Assembly: GCA_021732285.1 (NCBI GenBank)
Contig: JAKFVH010000248.1
Span: 19,733 to 83,732, forward strand
Reading direction: 5' to 3'
DNA: 64,000 nucleotides
Source of the DNA: Reyranella sp.
GTDB lineage: Bacteria > Pseudomonadota > Alphaproteobacteria > Reyranellales > Reyranellaceae
Below are positions 43,811 through 52,617 of this stretch, piece after piece; position 1 is the stretch's first letter; every line of letters starts with the position of its first letter. The translations under genes and the position numbers were made by a program. The notes beneath the pieces are model-generated. The model made no database searches and was not told the DNA's origin. It was given only the letters and a program-made list of their open reading frames with translations.

Positions 43811-45808
43811 TCAGAAGCTCATCCGCAGCCGGCCGCTGAAGACGCTCACGGGGCCGCGCACGAGGTTGTAGCCAGGGTTGGCGAGGAATTGATAGTCGGC
43901 CGTCGCCACGATCCCCTTGGCGAGTTGGAAGGCGTAATAGGCCTCGACCACATTCTCCGAGGCGTAGCTCAGGGCGCCGTCGCCGACCAGCACGCCCAGG
44001 CCGCCGGCCGCCAGGTAGGCACTGTGGTCGCCGGAGATGTTGTTCCACGCGCCGGCGATGCCGACACGGTCGTCCGGCCGCCCCCACGGCTTGCCCTTGA
44101 TCGACAGGCCGAGCGACAGGCTGGTGTCGATGTCGGTGAAGGTCACGATCTCGGTGCGGCCGTCGTTCCAGCTGAAGCGCCCGAACAGCCCGACCCAGTC
44201 GGAGAGCTCCTGGTCGAAGTTGAGATAGAAGCCGTACTTGGTGCGACCCTGCCGCGTCCAGGGCAGCGTGTCGTTGGCGTTCAGGCCGAGAGCCGGGTTG
44301 GCGAGCGCGACCGCCTGGCTATAGGAACCGGCGAAGGCGCTGCTGAGCCACGTTCCCAGCCGGAACGAGCCCTCTTTGCCGAAGGGCTTGTAGCGCATTT
44401 CCAGCTCGCCGACATAGCCGCCGCGCACGAACAGCGCCGTGTCGAGTGTGGCGGCATTGGACTCGAAGGGCATCAGGAAGTAGCCGGCGCGCACCGACCA
44501 GTCTTTCCGGTTCAGCTCGGCGGCGAGCCCCCAGGTGAGTCCCAGCCGGTCCGCGGGATAGTCGAAGGCGCCCGACGCCCAGATCGACCAGTTGAGGAAG
44601 TCGATGCGCGGGTCATTGGCGTAGGCGTTGGTGTCGAAGATGTCCTTCACCGAGTACTTGCCGACCTGGAGCGTGACGCGATTGATGTCCTTCACGCCCG
44701 AGAGCTGACCGTAGTCGCTGTCGACCGTCTCGGTCTCGCCGCCCAGGCCGATCTCCTGCCGCAGGAACAAACGCGAGACGTTGAAGCGCGGATAAGGGAA
44801 GTTCGACTTCTGCGCCTCGCCGTTGGGATAGCCCGCCGCGCCCGTGGTGCTGGCCACGCCGAATCCCTGCAGGAACTCGGGATTGAAATAGAGCTCGCCG
44901 CCTTGCCAGAGCCGTACGCCGAGGAAGCCCGACACCGTCCAGGTCTCGCGGCTCTGGCCCTCGGGCGGCAGGCTGTTGGTTCCACTATAGAGGGCGTAGA
45001 TCGGCGGATAGCCCTGGTAGATGAACGTGGTCTGGCCGTGGATTTCCCAGCTGCCGGGACCACGATCGTCGGCCGTCGCCTTGTTCTCGTCCTCGACGCC
45101 GAACTTGTAGTTCAAGCCGACGCGGAACTGATTAAGGCTGTATTGGGAATCGTAGCGCGCGGGCGCCGAGCCGAACACAAGGCCGCTGAGGCCGAGGTTG
45201 GTGTAGAGATACTCGAAGCGGGTGGTCCAGCGCCGGTCGAGGCGGTAGTCGAGGCCGCCGCCCGCCGTCCAGCCCACGCGGATGTTGCTGGGACTTGCAT
45301 CCTCGTTGCCCGTCGTGAGGTCGGTGCGCGAGTAACGCGTGCTCGCCCAGGCGATGCCGCCCGTCACGAAGGGAGTCCACGATCCCATGTCGTAGCCGGC
45401 ACGACCGCGCAGGCTCGCGAGGTACTGGAGCTGCTCATTGGCCGTGCCAGCGCCGGTCGCGCGGTACGACAGCACGTTGGCGAGGTCGCTGTAGATGGCA
45501 GACGACATGTCGAGCTCGAGCCCCAGCATCAGGCGCGAGGCGAAGTGCTGCTCGTAGCCTGCGTGCACGCCGCCGTAGAACGTGCCGTACGGGGTGGTGC
45601 CGGCGGCCGATTGAACGCCGATCGGGTCGGCCAAGGTCGCCGTGCCGTTGCCGAACAGATAGCCCATGTGACCGCCGAAGTAGAAGCCGGAGCGGCCTGG
45701 CTCCTGCGACAAGGCCGGTACGGGTGCAAGCAGCAACGCCGCCAGTATCCCCGAACCAGCTACATTCCGCACCCGCGCGCCGGTTTGGGTGGCTCTCAAC
45801 ACGTTCAT
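43811..45808 (-). CDS. Double-barrel outer-membrane protein: Omp25-like plus OprB-like porin (copy 2)
   Basis: 665 residues from the ATG at 45808, chosen for GGGG six bases upstream and a compact signal peptide (VAGSGILAALLLAPVPALSQ); ATGs at 45814 and 45826 are in frame. Layout matches copy 1: an eight-strand-type barrel (ASLRGRAGYDMGSWTPFVTG, STRYSRTDLTTGNEDASPSN), a linker (GVEDENKATADDRG), then an OprB-like barrel (FLGVRLWQGGELYFNPEF, YGFYLNFDQEL) ending SF. Similarity to copy 1 is strong throughout, so it is a paralogue in opposite orientation. Confidence 0.85.
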   Translation of the reverse strand: MNVLRATQTGARVRNVAGSGILAALLLAPVPALSQEPGRSGFYFGGHMGYLFGNGTATLADPIGVQSAAGTTPYGTFYGGVHAGYEQHFASRLMLGLELDMSSAIYSDLANVLSYRATGAGTANEQLQYLASLRGRAGYDMGSWTPFVTGGIAWASTRYSRTDLTTGNEDASPSNIRVGWTAGGGLDYRLDRRWTTRFEYLYTNLGLSGLVFGSAPARYDSQYSLNQFRVGLNYKFGVEDENKATADDRGPGSWEIHGQTTFIYQGYPPIYALYSGTNSLPPEGQSRETWTVSGFLGVRLWQGGELYFNPEFLQGFGVASTTGAAGYPNGEAQKSNFPYPRFNVSRLFLRQEIGLGGETETVDSDYGQLSGVKDINRVTLQVGKYSVKDIFDTNAYANDPRIDFLNWSIWASGAFDYPADRLGLTWGLAAELNRKDWSVRAGYFLMPFESNAATLDTALFVRGGYVGELEMRYKPFGKEGSFRLGTWLSSAFAGSYSQAVALANPALGLNANDTLPWTRQGRTKYGFYLNFDQELSDWVGLFGRFSWNDGRTEIVTFTDIDTSLSLGLSIKGKPWGRPDDRVGIAGAWNNISGDHSAYLAAGGLGVLVGDGALSYASENVVEAYYAFQLAKGIVATADYQFLANPGYNLVRGPVSVFSGRLRMSF

Positions 45809-45872
45809 TGTCATCCCCGATTTCATTTGCTGCGCGTCAGGCCAGATCAGGATCGATGTTCGCTGCAGTCGA

Positions 45873-46061
45873 TTACAGCATCATGCAAGGAGCCGACGCC
45901 ACAGGCAGCCAGACGCAGGTCAGGCGACCATCGGCTTCCCGCTGCCAGCGGCAAGCAAGGACCGTGCGCATCGATGGCGGGCACAGGCGGACGATCTTGC
46001 AGTCGTTCGAAACGGCGGGGCCCGGAGCGATCGCCGGGCGGAGCTTGCGGATCGCATTCAT
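45873..46061 (-). CDS. Small conserved-looking hypothetical protein, 62 aa
   Basis: Start is backed by AAGGAGACGCAG directly before the ATG, among the best ribosome sites in the window. The sequence includes LACRWQREADGRLTCVWLP, a Cys/Trp pattern I have seen in short alphaproteobacterial proteins of unknown role. Four to five cysteines hint at metal or redox function. It lies between porin copy 2 and the divergent regulator. Confidence 0.6.
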   Translation of the reverse strand: MNAIRKLRPAIAPGPAVSNDCKIVRLCPPSMRTVLACRWQREADGRLTCVWLPVASAPCMML

Positions 46062-46302
46062 CTGCGTCTCCTTCGGGTTGCACGGTGGTACCGGCCCGGA
46101 AGGAACGCAGACCAGGCGAACTCAGGGCGAGCCCAACCTCAGGAATCCACGACCGTCCCGGGCGACGGCGACCTGGGCCACAGTCGAGGGTCGACTGCGT
46201 TCCTCGGTCGATTTGCTGGTAGATCGCGGCTTCATCGAGACCTTGTGCTGGTTTGCAATGCGCCCACGCCGAACGAGGTCGACAGTCGGCATGGACGGCG
46301 CC

Positions 46303-46323
46303 TATATACCCCCCTCCAGGATA
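46303..46323. promoter_or_regulatory. Probable operator of the CsoR/FrmR-type regulator
   Basis: TATACCCCCCTCCAGGATA: a six-C tract between short A/T-rich arms (TATA on the left, degenerate ATA on the right), which is the pattern bound by RcnR/FrmR/CsoR tetramers. It lies 16 bases before the regulator ATG, consistent with autoregulation. Confidence 0.65.
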
Positions 46324-46338
46324 GGATCAAGCCGAAAA

Positions 46339-46623
46339 ATGACGATGACACCGGAAAAGGAAAAAGAGAAACGCAAGCTGCTGATGCGCGTGCGGCGCAT
46401 TCGCGGCCAGCTCGACGCCGTCGAGCGGCGCATCCAGGAAGATGCAAGCTGCTCGGCAGTCCTGCAGCAAGCCGCGGCTTGCCGTGGGGCACTCGACGGT
46501 TTCATCGCCGAAGTGATCGAGGACCATATTCTCGAACATTTCGTCGATTCATCGGGCCGGCGTGACGCACGCACGCAGGCGGCCGAGGAACTGGTCGAGA
46601 TCGTCCACTCCTATTTCAAGTGA
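46339..46623 (+). CDS. CsoR/RcnR/FrmR-family transcriptional regulator
   Basis: 94 residues, all-helical DUF156 family. RVRRIRGQLDAVERRI near 17 binds DNA; ligand positions are C38 (DASCSAVLQQ), H63 and H67 (EDHILEHF). The C-H-H pattern resembles RcnR, but the N-terminal His of RcnR is absent, and the overall sequence looks closer to FrmR. It may sense formaldehyde or nickel/cobalt. No transporter or dehydrogenase gene follows, so its target, apart from itself, is not visible. Confidence 0.85.
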   Translation: MTMTPEKEKEKRKLLMRVRRIRGQLDAVERRIQEDASCSAVLQQAAACRGALDGFIAEVIEDHILEHFVDSSGRRDARTQAAEELVEIVHSYFK

Positions 46624-46648
46624 CACGAATGGACTGAGCGGACCTGGA

Positions 46649-46693
46649 CCTGCCTGCGCGAAGCCGAAGCGGCTTCGCTTCGGCGAAGGCAGG
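46649..46693. terminator. Palindrome, probable bidirectional terminator
   Basis: CCTGCCTGCGCGAAGCCGAAG and its near-complement ending CGGCGAAGGCAGG flank a two-base centre. It lies between the regulator stop and the convergent histidine kinase stop. No T-run follows, so if it terminates it does so as a simple stable hairpin. Confidence 0.6.
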
Positions 46694-46713
46694 GGCCCAC
46701 GCTCCGGCACTCC

Positions 46714-48759
46714 CTACGCGACCCGCGGCACCGGAAAGCGCAGGCGGCAGCGCAGGCCCGCTGCGGCATAGTCGAGGTCGAGCTCGGCGCCGAGCTGCCG
46801 GGCGCTGCCGGCGAGCAGGCGCGTACCGAAGCTGCGGCGCGTCGGTGGCGACACGGTTGGGCCGCCATCCTCCTGCCAGTGCAGGTCGACCATGATGCCC
46901 GCGCCCGCCTGGGCGGCGGTCCATCGCACCGCCAGCCGTCCTTCGGCGACCGACAGGGCGCCGTACTTGGCGGCGTTGGTGGCGAGCTCATGCAGCATGA
47001 GGCTGAGCGTCACGGTGGCGCCTGCCGGCACCATCACTGCATCGCCGCCGATGTCGATGGACCGGCCCTCGTCGACGAAGGCCGACAGCGCGATCGCCAC
47101 GATGTCCTGCAGCGACGCGCCGCGCCAGGAATCCTCGGTCAGCAGGCTGTGGGCGCGCGCCAGCGAACCCAGGCGGTCGGAGAAGGCGTCGGCGAATTCG
47201 TCCGGTTGCGGCCTGGTCTGCAGGGTCTGCAGGGCGAGCGCCTGCACGATGGCGAGCGTGTTCTTCACGCGATGGTTCAGCTCGTCGAACAGCAGGCGCT
47301 GGCGCTGCTCGGCCTCCTTGATGTCGGTGATGTCGAGGACCACGCCGATGACGCGCTGTGCGGCACCCGCCTTGTCGCGAATGACCTGGCCGCGATCCAT
47401 GACCCAGCGCACTTGGCCGTCGCGGCGACAGATGCGGTACTCGAGCTGGTAGCGGTCCTCGGAGCGCTGCAGGATCCGCTGCTTGCGCCGCCGCGTGACG
47501 TCGCGGTCGTCGGGATGCACGAAGTCGAGGCCGGCCTCGAACGTCGCCGTGGCGTCGACATCGGCGGCACCCAAAATCTTCAGGAACTGCGGCGAGCGGT
47601 GCGTGCGGTCATGGATGACGTCGTACTCATGAGCGCCGAACTGCGCCGCTTCCGCCGCCGTGCGCAGCCGCTCCTCGCTGTCGCGCAGCGCCGCCGATCC
47701 TTGGTCGATATCGTGCCGGGCGCGCCGCAACGCATCGTTGACGGCGTTGATCTCGCGGATGGCCGAATCGCGGATGGTGAACGGCTCGCCCCGGCCAAGC
47801 GCGCCCGCGGCGGCGGTGGCCGCGGCCAACGGCTGCGTCAGCGTGCGGCCGAACAGGAAGGCGAGGCCGACGACCGAGGCGCCCACCAGCAGCATCGTGG
47901 CGCCCCAGAACAGGAGAGAATCGCGCAACTGCCGATCGACCAGGGCCGCGGGGAACGAGACGTCGACGGTCCAGTTCGACCAATGGTCCCGGCCAACGGC
48001 AATCAACGCCTCCTCGCCGTCGATATTCGTGGTCCGCACGACTTTTTCCGGCTGCAGCTGGGCGAGGTGTTTCGGAATGGCCGTGCCCAGCAGGCGCTCC
48101 TGGTCGTGCGTGCGCGCCATGGTGATGCCGTTGCCGTCCCAGATAGCCGCCGACCAATTCGGCGGCAGGCTCTGGCCCCGAAGCAGGGCGCGCAGATCCT
48201 CAGGCAGCAGCCCCAGGCTCATGACGTAGCGCACCTCATTGCTGCGCATCACGGGAATGGAAATGTTGTAGACGGGCTTGCGCACCACCAGGCTGGTGAA
48301 GAGGTCGGAAATGATCGGACGCGGATCCTGCTTCATCCTTTGCAGGGTCGCCGGATCGCCCGTCAGTTTTGGCGCCTCGCCGTAAGGCACGAAGGTATTG
48401 AAGACTTGGCGGCCGTCGGCATCGACAAGGATCAGATAGGCCCTGCTGCCAAGTCCTTGCTTGGCCTGCGCGTAGAAGGCCGGCCAGTCCTCCGCCAACA
48501 GCAGGGGGGAAGTCGAGAGCGTTTCCAGCACGGCGATGCGCCGATCCATGTCGCGGTCAAGGTCGGCGATCAGAGCCTGAAGTACCTGGCCGATGCGCTG
48601 CTTGATCTGCTCGTTTTCCAGCGTCACCGAGCGATAGAGCAAAGCGCCGACCAGCAGCAGCAGCGGGATGGCGACGGCAACGGCGAAGGCGATGAGATGA
48701 ACCGCCGCCGGGCGGCCTTTGCTTGCAGTACCGGCGGTGGGCTCGGGCATGCCCATCAC
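46714..48759 (-). CDS. HWE-family sensor histidine kinase with dCache and PAS domains
   Basis: 681 residues. A membrane helix (about 20-43), a periplasmic dCache-like region (about 45-275), a second helix (about 282-304), HAMP, a PAS/PAC pair (about 360-485) and the kinase. The phospho-acceptor is H496 in LFDELNHRVKNTLAIVQAL and the N box reads HELATNAAKYG (590-600). HWE kinases pass phosphate to response regulators; the partner is probably the single receiver whose stop overlaps this start by four bases. Ligand unknown. Confidence 0.9.
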   Translation of the reverse strand: MMGMPEPTAGTASKGRPAAVHLIAFAVAVAIPLLLLVGALLYRSVTLENEQIKQRIGQVLQALIADLDRDMDRRIAVLETLSTSPLLLAEDWPAFYAQAKQGLGSRAYLILVDADGRQVFNTFVPYGEAPKLTGDPATLQRMKQDPRPIISDLFTSLVVRKPVYNISIPVMRSNEVRYVMSLGLLPEDLRALLRGQSLPPNWSAAIWDGNGITMARTHDQERLLGTAIPKHLAQLQPEKVVRTTNIDGEEALIAVGRDHWSNWTVDVSFPAALVDRQLRDSLLFWGATMLLVGASVVGLAFLFGRTLTQPLAAATAAAGALGRGEPFTIRDSAIREINAVNDALRRARHDIDQGSAALRDSEERLRTAAEAAQFGAHEYDVIHDRTHRSPQFLKILGAADVDATATFEAGLDFVHPDDRDVTRRRKQRILQRSEDRYQLEYRICRRDGQVRWVMDRGQVIRDKAGAAQRVIGVVLDITDIKEAEQRQRLLFDELNHRVKNTLAIVQALALQTLQTRPQPDEFADAFSDRLGSLARAHSLLTEDSWRGASLQDIVAIALSAFVDEGRSIDIGGDAVMVPAGATVTLSLMLHELATNAAKYGALSVAEGRLAVRWTAAQAGAGIMVDLHWQEDGGPTVSPPTRRSFGTRLLAGSARQLGAELDLDYAAAGLRCRLRFPVPRVA

Positions 48760-49163
48760 TGCGGAAGAACGGAGTCCAGCGCGGCCCGCAGGTCGGCTTT
48801 CCGGTACGGCTTGGTCAAGAGAACGCGCTCGCGGTGCGCCGCAGGCAGCGACCCGCGTCCGTAGCCCGAGGCGAAGAGGAACGGCATGCCGCGCTCGGCC
48901 AGCACATCGGCCACCGGGTCGATCCGGGTGCCGGCGACATTGACATCGAGAACGGCCACGTCGAAGTCCAGCGCAGCGAGCTTGGCCAGCGCCTCATCGA
49001 CGCGCAACGCGCTCTCCACCACGTGGCATCCAAGGCCTTCCAGCATGTCCTGAAGGGTATCCAGGATCAGCGCCTCATCTTCGACGATGAACACACGCGT
49101 GCCAGCCAAGGGCAAGTCGATCTCCGTTCCGACAATCTTACAGAGCCGATGCGAATGGTCCAT
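48756..49163 (-). CDS. Single-domain response regulator
   Basis: 135 residues. The receiver begins TRVFIVEDEALI (acidic pocket), the phosphorylated Asp is in VAVLDVNVAG, then FASGYGRG and LTKPYRKADL (switch Ser and conserved Lys). No output domain, so it passes phosphate on or acts by protein contact. The ATG at 49163 is the simplest start; a GTG five codons upstream is possible. It lies 31 bases after the cyclase gene and overlaps the kinase gene. Confidence 0.88.
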   Translation of the reverse strand: MDHSHRLCKIVGTEIDLPLAGTRVFIVEDEALILDTLQDMLEGLGCHVVESALRVDEALAKLAALDFDVAVLDVNVAGTRIDPVADVLAERGMPFLFASGYGRGSLPAAHRERVLLTKPYRKADLRAALDSVLPQ

Positions 49164-49194
49164 TCGCCATGTCGCCACTCGGGTCCATTTCGGT

Positions 49195-51288
49195 TCATTT
49201 GCTATCGAAATGCCAGGTGCCGTTCCAGCCGGGCGGTGGGCCATCGCGCAGGAAAGTCTTGCAGCGGTCGACGAACACCCGGCACGGGCCGTCATCGGGC
49301 CTGAGCGCCGCCGCGGCATTGAAGGCCGCGAGCGCATCGTCGAAACGGCCGGTGACGTAGGCACCCCGGCCGGCCCGCCACTGGACAAGGAAGTCGGCAT
49401 GTTCGGCGGCGGCATCGACCTCGCCCATCGGCTCGTGGATCTCGTGCTCCTCCGTCGTGCCGGCCGCCACGATGCGATCGATCTGGCGCCACACGAAGCG
49501 CTCGGCCGTGGCACGGGCAACCTCGCCGGTCGCCAGGATCTCGGTGTGATACATCTTGTTCAGGCCTTCCATCCGGGATGCCTGGTTCGCCACCGCGCCG
49601 ACCAGCGTGTAGTTGATGTGCTCGCGCGCGCCGACATTGCCGACGACCGCCGGGCCGGTATGCAGGCCGAAGCGCGTGCGAAACCCCGGACGGCCGAGCT
49701 GGCGCCACTTCTCGGAAAGCTGCCGGCCGGCGGCGGCGGCCTGCAGGGCCGCGCGACAGGCGTTGGCGATATGGTCGAGATCGGGCTCCGGCGCGTTCCA
49801 GAAGGCCATGATGCTGTCGCCGATGTATTTGTCGATCGTGCCGTGGTTGACCAGGATCGCCGATCCCAGCGCATCGAAGTAGCGCGACAGCCGGCTGGTC
49901 AGCAGCTCGGGCTCCATGGTCTCGGCGATCCGCGAGAAGCCTTCGATGTCGGTGAACATCACCGTGATCTCGCGGCGCCGGCCGCCGACGCCGGCGGTTT
50001 CGGGCGAGCGCATGATCTGGTGCACGAGGTTCTTCGACACGTAGCGGCCGAACACTTCCAGCCCCTCACGCATGCGCTCGACCGAATCCGACAGGCGCAC
50101 GATCTCGGTGATGCGACTGTCGACCCGCGTGCGGTCGGAGAAATCGAGATCGCGGATGCGTTCGGTCTTGGCGGCGATGCGCGAGATCGAGCGCGACAGC
50201 CCGAACGAAGCGAACAGCACGCCGAGGATGGCCAGCGCCACTGCGACTGTCGCAGCAATGGCCGCGCGTTCCAGCAGGGTCTGCGAATCGGCCGACAGCT
50301 CGACGATCGGCACGGCGGCGGCAACCAGGTAGCGGCGGCCGAGCGCCTCCGGCATCTGGTGCACCAGCAATCGGTAATCGCGTCCGGCCAGGGTGACGTC
50401 GCGCTCGATGCGCTCGCCACTGCCGATGGCCCGCATGATGGCCTCGCGCATCGCCTCGCGCACGTCGTCTTCGCCCGGCAGGCAGGTGCCGCCCTCGAGC
50501 CGGCAGGCTTCCGATTCCATGAACACGGCGCCGGTGTCGCTCGCCACCATGATGATGGAGTTGGGCGTGAAGCGGTAATCGCCGATCAGGCGGGACAGCG
50601 TATTCAAGGTGAAGTCGAAGCCGATCACGCCGCCGTGCCGGAGCGGCATGCCGGCCGACACGCCGACAACCTTGGTCTGGGCAAAACTGTAGGGCTCGGT
50701 CAGCACCGCGCCGTTGGCGTGCATCGCAGCGACGTACCAGGGCCGCGCCCGCGGGTCGAAGTCCACCATGCGCGTCTGGATCGGCGTGCGGCTGCCGTCG
50801 GCCAGCTGGAACCACCAGGTCTCGCGGCGCATGCCTTCGCCGGCCACGACCGCGCGCATCAGCAGCGAGGGCGCATCTGGCGCATCGAACTCAAGGCGCT
50901 GGCTGATCGACAGCGTTTCGGTCTGGCCGACGTAGAGGAAGCGCCCGTCCTCGTAGCCGACATAGATCGCGGCCATGGCCGGATAGCGGCCGATGATGAC
51001 GGCGAACTGGCGCAGCCGCTCGTCGTCAGCGACGGTGCTGCCGGGGGCGAAGGCCTGCGTCTCGGCAAGCGTGCTGCCCACCGCCACGACGACGCGCAGG
51101 CCCGACATCAGGAAGCCCTCGACGGCGCTGTCGAGGGCGGCCATGCGATGGCGCACGCTGCGGTCCTCGAGCTGGTCGACGGCGCGCCAGCCCAGCCACA
51201 GCAGCGCCGCGGCCAGCGGCAGCACGATCAGCACCATCAACGTCAGCAGCGTGACGTGAAAGGGAATGGAGCGCCGCGACCCGTTCAT
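49195..51288 (-). CDS. Membrane class III nucleotide cyclase with dCache and HAMP domains
   Basis: 697 residues. An N-terminal helix (about 12-33), a dCache sensor region (about 40-335), a second helix (about 340-362), HAMP and a class III catalytic domain from about 435. Metal-binding aspartates are D447 (MFTDIEGF) and D491 (DKYIGDSIMAF). INYTLVGAVANQASR carries the transition-state Asn/Arg; the usual Asp of the GDxVN motif is Ala here. It probably makes cAMP (K487 is the adenine-type Lys), but the change leaves substrate open. The C-terminus has a short TPR-like tail. Confidence 0.88.
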   Translation of the reverse strand: MNGSRRSIPFHVTLLTLMVLIVLPLAAALLWLGWRAVDQLEDRSVRHRMAALDSAVEGFLMSGLRVVVAVGSTLAETQAFAPGSTVADDERLRQFAVIIGRYPAMAAIYVGYEDGRFLYVGQTETLSISQRLEFDAPDAPSLLMRAVVAGEGMRRETWWFQLADGSRTPIQTRMVDFDPRARPWYVAAMHANGAVLTEPYSFAQTKVVGVSAGMPLRHGGVIGFDFTLNTLSRLIGDYRFTPNSIIMVASDTGAVFMESEACRLEGGTCLPGEDDVREAMREAIMRAIGSGERIERDVTLAGRDYRLLVHQMPEALGRRYLVAAAVPIVELSADSQTLLERAAIAATVAVALAILGVLFASFGLSRSISRIAAKTERIRDLDFSDRTRVDSRITEIVRLSDSVERMREGLEVFGRYVSKNLVHQIMRSPETAGVGGRRREITVMFTDIEGFSRIAETMEPELLTSRLSRYFDALGSAILVNHGTIDKYIGDSIMAFWNAPEPDLDHIANACRAALQAAAAGRQLSEKWRQLGRPGFRTRFGLHTGPAVVGNVGAREHINYTLVGAVANQASRMEGLNKMYHTEILATGEVARATAERFVWRQIDRIVAAGTTEEHEIHEPMGEVDAAAEHADFLVQWRAGRGAYVTGRFDDALAAFNAAAALRPDDGPCRVFVDRCKTFLRDGPPPGWNGTWHFDSK

Positions 51289-51318
51289 CTCACTCGGCGT
51301 GTCGACGAATGGACGTGC

Positions 51319-51678
51319 CTATTCCTTCTTGGCCGTCCACTTGCAGCCGAGATTCTTCTCGGTGACGGTGAGTGTCCTTGGCGTCACCGAGAGATCGGCC
51401 ATGACATGCAGGTTCAGGCGGCCGAGCTGGTAGTCCGTCTCGTAGACATTGGGCTTCACCAGCTTCATCTTGGTGTTGATGCCGCCCGGCGAGGTGATCT
51501 CGGCCTCGCCGTCCTTCAGGGTGAAAGTGTGCTCCCGGGTGAACTGCGGGTCGGCCGCGATGCATCCCTGGATGTTGCCGGGGACGGCAGCCAGCCAGAA
51601 GTTGACCGATTGCGCCGATGCGACCGACGGCAGCAACGCCGCCACGACAATGGCGGTCAAGCGATTGACGATGTTCAT
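51319..51678 (-). CDS. Small exported hypothetical protein, 119 aa
   Basis: Signal peptide MNIVNRLTAIVVAALLPSVASA. The mature part has two cysteines (IQGCIAAD and NLGCKWTAK), likely a disulfide, and a repetitive beta-strand pattern (TFTLKDGEAEITSPGG). It ends 30 bases upstream of the cyclase gene, same strand. No family recognised. Confidence 0.68.
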   Translation of the reverse strand: MNIVNRLTAIVVAALLPSVASAQSVNFWLAAVPGNIQGCIAADPQFTREHTFTLKDGEAEITSPGGINTKMKLVKPNVYETDYQLGRLNLHVMADLSVTPRTLTVTEKNLGCKWTAKKE

Positions 51679-51727
51679 GGCTGTCTCCTCCCGTAACCAG
51701 CCATCCTAGCGCCCGCCGGATGCCCCG

Positions 51728-52426
51728 TCAGTCTTTGCGGCCAAGCAACCCGTAGGCCAGGCCGGCGATCGCGCCGCCCGCCAGCGGCGCCACCCAGAAC
51801 AGCCAGAGCTGCGCCAGCGCCGGACCGCCCACGAACAGGGCCGGCGCCGTGCTGCGCGCCGGGTTCACCGACGTGTTGGTGACGGGGATGCTGATCAGGT
51901 GGATCAGGGTGAGGGTGAGCCCGATGGCGAGCGGCACGGCGGGCGCGAAAGCCGCGGCGCGCTTGTCGGTGACGCCCAGGATCACCGTGACGAAGGCGAA
52001 GGCCATCACGACCTCGCAGACGGCGGCCGCGAGCAGGCCGTACTTGCCGGGCGACAGCTCGCCATAGCCGTTGGTGGCGAAACCGCCGATCTCGGCGCCG
52101 GCCTTGCCCGTGGCAATGACGTACAGGATCGCCGCCCCAGCGATGCTGCCCAGAACCTGGGCGATCACATATTGCACGACCTCACGCCAGGGAAAGCGGC
52201 CGCCGACGGCGAGGCCCACGGTGATCGCCGGATTGAAATGCGCGCCCGACACCGGCGCCACGGCATAGGCCATGGTCACCACCGTGAGGCCAAAGGCCAG
52301 CGCCACGCCGGCAAACCCGATTCCGAGTTGAGGATAGGCCGCCGCCAGCACCGCGCTGCCGCAACCGCCCAGGACGAGCCAAGCCGTGCCGAGGAACTCG
52401 GCGTAGAGCCGGTTGGTCATTGGCAT
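51728..52426 (-). CDS. aqpZ: Aquaporin Z
   Basis: 232 residues from the ATG at 52426, with GGGGAG seven bases upstream. Six helices and the two pore motifs [13 protein letters not shown] and [18 protein letters not shown] and LGGCGSAVL are typical AqpZ segments. It allows water passage through the inner membrane. Divergent from the peptide transporter genes. Confidence 0.94.
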   Translation of the reverse strand: MPMTNRLYAEFLGTAWLVLGGCGSAVLAAAYPQLGIGFAGVALAFGLTVVTMAYAVAPVSGAHFNPAITVGLAVGGRFPWREVVQYVIAQVLGSIAGAAILYVIATGKAGAEIGGFATNGYGELSPGKYGLLAAAVCEVVMAFAFVTVILGVTDKRAAAFAPAVPLAIGLTLTLIHLISIPVTNTSVNPARSTAPALFVGGPALAQLWLFWVAPLAGGAIAGLAYGLLGRKD

Positions 52427-52617
52427 GATGGTTCTCCCCGGTTGTCGATTTCCCAAGCAATTCTAGCGTATGTCGAGCCACCGCAGACGGGCGTTTCTGC
52501 ACTTCTTCCCTCGCAAGGGGATATCTCCCGCACCGCACAAGAGAAGCGTCACAAGACCGAAACCGATCGTTCATCCAGCCGGCATAGCGTGACCGCCTCA
52601 TTCGGGGAGTTCGCGCC

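Noticed and set aside
43721..46222. 833-codon plus-strand open frame opposite the second porin
   Set aside because: Composition is that of a complement of a barrel protein; no ribosome site or domain.
49087..51696. 869-codon plus-strand open frame opposite the cyclase
   Set aside because: Spans three minus-strand genes, has no motif and is a GC artefact.
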